Below are positions 6,758 to 8,167 of a DNA stretch of 8,167 bases, one piece after another (the stretch's first letter is position 1; every line of letters starts with the position of its first letter). Position numbers and translations under genes: made by a program. This stretch comes from Chloroflexota bacterium. Its GTDB lineage: Bacteria; Chloroflexota; Anaerolineae; Aggregatilineales; Aggregatilineaceae. The stretch covers positions 1 through 8,167 of the forward strand of contig JACRBK010000577.1 in NCBI GenBank assembly GCA_016234525.1. Reading direction: 5' to 3'. The notes beneath the pieces were generated by a model. That model was given only the letters and a program-made list of their open reading frames with translations, did not search any database and had not been told where the DNA came from.

Positions 6758-7729
6758 ATGTCGTTTTTTGATCTGCCACTGGAACAACTTCGTGAGTATC
6801 GGCCAGAGCGAAATGAGCCTGCCGATTTCGATGCGTTCTGGCAGGCTACATTGGGTGCTGTACACCAATACCCACTGAATGCGCAGTACGAGCGGGTGGA
6901 TTATGGGCTGGCTGCATTTGAGACGTTTGATGTTACCTTTGCGGGCTACGGTGGACAGCCCATAAAAGGGTGGTTCATTCGCCCCACCCAGACCAAAACT
7001 CCGCTGCCGTGCGTAGTGCGCTATATCGGTTATGGCGGTGGGCGTGGGTTTCCCTACGAATGGTTACTCTGGCCCGGTGCAGGGTATGCCACCCTGGTGA
7101 TGGATACACGCGGGCAGGGCAGCGCAACGCGGCACGGGGATACGCCTGATCTGCCCGATGGCGCGAATCCGTTTTATCCTGGTTTTATGACGCAAGGGAT
7201 TCTTGATCCCCATACGTACTACTATCGGCGCGTTTTCACGGATGCTGTGCGCGCTGTCGAAGCTGCGCAGCAGCACCCCGATGTAGATACGACCCGAATC
7301 GCAGTGACGGGAGCCAGCCAGGGTGGGGGGATCTGCATCGCCGTCAGTGGACTGATCCCTGATCAGGTGGCGGTGAGTATGCCCAGTGTGCCTTTTCTCT
7401 GCCATTTCAAGCGCGCGATAGGTCTGACCGACAAACACCCTTACGAGGAAATTACTCGTTACCTGAGCGTCCACCGTGACAGAGAATCAGTCGTATATGA
7501 CACATTGGCGTACTTTGACGGGATGCATTTCGCCGCCCGCACACAGGCGAAGTCGCAGTATGCAACCGCCTTGATGGACACTATCTGCCCACCGTCCACG
7601 GTTTTCGCTGCCTATAATTATGTTCCTGCACTTAAAGAGATCCGCGTCTACCATTTTAATAATCATGAAGGCGGGGGCGAATACCATGATCTCGCACAGG
7701 TACGCTACCTTAATGCCTTGTGGAGATGA
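6758..7729 (+). CDS. axeA: Acetyl-xylan esterase / cephalosporin-C deacetylase, carbohydrate esterase family 7
   Basis: This is a serine esterase that removes acetyl groups from short xylo-oligosaccharides, and in this family often from other small acetylated compounds. At 323 residues it matches the usual CE7 length. An alpha/beta-hydrolase core is visible with all family signatures: RGQ at 118-120 in DTRGQGS, the nucleophile Ser187 in GASQGG, Asp274 in LMDTICPPSTVFAAYN, and His303 in YHFNNHEGGG. These spacings agree closely with the Thermotoga maritima enzyme. There is no signal peptide, so it should be cytoplasmic and act on imported oligosaccharides. CE7 enzymes are typically hexamers. 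The ATG is supported by AAAGGA seven bases upstream. It follows the transporter genes in the same direction but behind a terminator-like stem, so it may have its own promoter or depend on read-through. Activity on peptides or antibiotics is a side reaction and not a likely role here. Confidence 0.96.
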   Translation: MSFFDLPLEQLREYRPERNEPADFDAFWQATLGAVHQYPLNAQYERVDYGLAAFETFDVTFAGYGGQPIKGWFIRPTQTKTPLPCVVRYIGYGGGRGFPYEWLLWPGAGYATLVMDTRGQGSATRHGDTPDLPDGANPFYPGFMTQGILDPHTYYYRRVFTDAVRAVEAAQQHPDVDTTRIAVTGASQGGGICIAVSGLIPDQVAVSMPSVPFLCHFKRAIGLTDKHPYEEITRYLSVHRDRESVVYDTLAYFDGMHFAARTQAKSQYATALMDTICPPSTVFAAYNYVPALKEIRVYHFNNHEGGGEYHDLAQVRYLNALWR

Positions 7730-7851
7730 GTTTCTGCCCATCATCCACGACTTTGGACCTGGAGCGGGATACAAAGAAAGCGGGATGAGAAATCGTTCGC
7801 TTGGTCGGGGAAATGCATTTGCCGTTAGTTTTTGACCCTATGAGGGTAAAG
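7730..7851. other. Short convergent intergenic region with a weak hairpin
   Basis: These 122 bases separate the esterase stop from the stop of the opposing gene. The only structure seen is ACCCT (7835-7839) pairing with AGGGT (7843-7847) around ATG. It is preceded on the + strand by TTTTT and has no T-run on the far side in either direction. It may help end one or both transcripts, but it is not a clear terminator. Confidence 0.4.
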
Positions 7852-8167
7852 TTAGCAGTTTGTCCGGCGGTATAATATCGCGCGACCTCGATGGCCAACG
7901 ACCTCCAATACCGCCATTTCACGCAAGCAGTAAGTCATCTTTTGGGCGAAGAGGCGGGGCAGGCCAAGGGCATGGGCTAATTCCTGGGTGTCAAAAATAT
8001 CAGGAAGTTCGACAGGGAGCAGGGTGGAATAATCAGCAGGCTTGGAGAGCGAGATCGTCTCGCACACATCGAGAAGACGCCGGTCATAAATGCTCCAATG
8101 TTTCCTCCGCCAGCTCCCTTGCCCATCATCTAACCAGAACTCCTCTTCGCGGATCAGCAGCACATCC
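7852..8167 (-). CDS. Uncharacterised protein, C-terminal part, probable winged-helix end (5'-truncated)
   Basis: I do not recognise this gene by name. The frame on the - strand is open to the window edge, so the GTG at 8163-8161 is probably internal; about 104 C-terminal residues are visible before the TAA at 7854-7852. Counting from that GTG, the first part is charged with a WRRKHWSIYDRRLL stretch (18-31). A Leu/Pro-rich linker follows, and then a segment shaped like a winged helix-turn-helix: DTQELAHALGL (58-68), a second helix around AQKMTYCLREM (73-83), and a two-strand wing with VVGHRGRAILYR (88-99). The pattern of a small DNA- or protein-binding domain at the end of a larger protein is inference from this layout. 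It converges on the esterase and is probably not part of the sugar-uptake unit. GC content and codon use look like those of its neighbours. Confidence 0.72.
   Translation of the reverse strand, partial: DVLLIREEEFWLDDGQGSWRRKHWSIYDRRLLDVCETISLSKPADYSTLLPVELPDIFDTQELAHALGLPRLFAQKMTYCLREMAVLEVVGHRGRAILYRRTNC

Noticed and set aside
7064..7474. 136-codon open frame on the - strand inside the esterase gene
   Set aside because: The esterase is conserved along its whole length, including over this stretch. The opposite frame's His/Arg/Ile-rich translation has no domain-like pattern.
7620..7835. 71-codon + strand frame spanning the end of the esterase gene and the gap after it
   Set aside because: Two thirds of it is an alternate frame of the esterase C-terminus, and the rest shows no conserved-looking sequence. 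No start signal supports it.

Overview
This window looks like ordinary bacterial chromosome from a carbohydrate-scavenging organism. The best guess is a member of the Chloroflexota (Anaerolineae-like), with Thermotogota or another plant-polymer degrader as alternatives. The guess rests on remembered resemblance of the solute-binding protein, the long-loop second permease and the insert-bearing ATPases to that group. There is no rRNA or marker gene here to settle it. No tRNA, rRNA, CRISPR array, insertion sequence or integrase was seen.

Layout. Nucleotides 2-6440 hold a complete-order ABC importer cluster of the Dpp/Opp superfamily, all on the + strand: the solute-binding protein (5' end cut by the window edge), two permeases, and two ATPases. 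The four membrane and ATPase genes are packed with gaps of 20 and 14 bases and one 8-base overlap, so they are almost certainly one transcription unit. The binding-protein gene is set off from them by a 242-base gap that holds a 20-bp RNA stem-loop. A 317-base gap follows, with a smaller hairpin and a second 20-bp stem ending in a T-run, probably the operon's terminator or an attenuator. Next is a complete CE7 acetyl-xylan esterase / cephalosporin-C deacetylase gene (6758-7729, +). At the right edge, on the - strand and converging on the esterase, is the C-terminal part of an unrecognised protein with a probable winged-helix end.

How it works together. A naive annotation would call the transporter a peptide or nickel importer. 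Two things argue that it imports oligosaccharides, most likely acetylated xylo-oligosaccharides: the neighbouring cytoplasmic esterase that deacetylates them, and the second permease, which has the long extracytoplasmic segment I associate with carbohydrate-linked members of this superfamily. The binding protein would capture the sugar outside the membrane, the two permeases and two ATPases would move it in, and the esterase would strip acetyl groups so that cytoplasmic xylosidases (not in this window) could finish the job. The stem-loop after the binding-protein gene is well placed to keep that message more abundant than the membrane components.

I found no wholly new system. The most interesting items are the two wobble-rich RNA stems, the likely mis-annotation of the transporter's substrate, and the unknown protein at the right edge.
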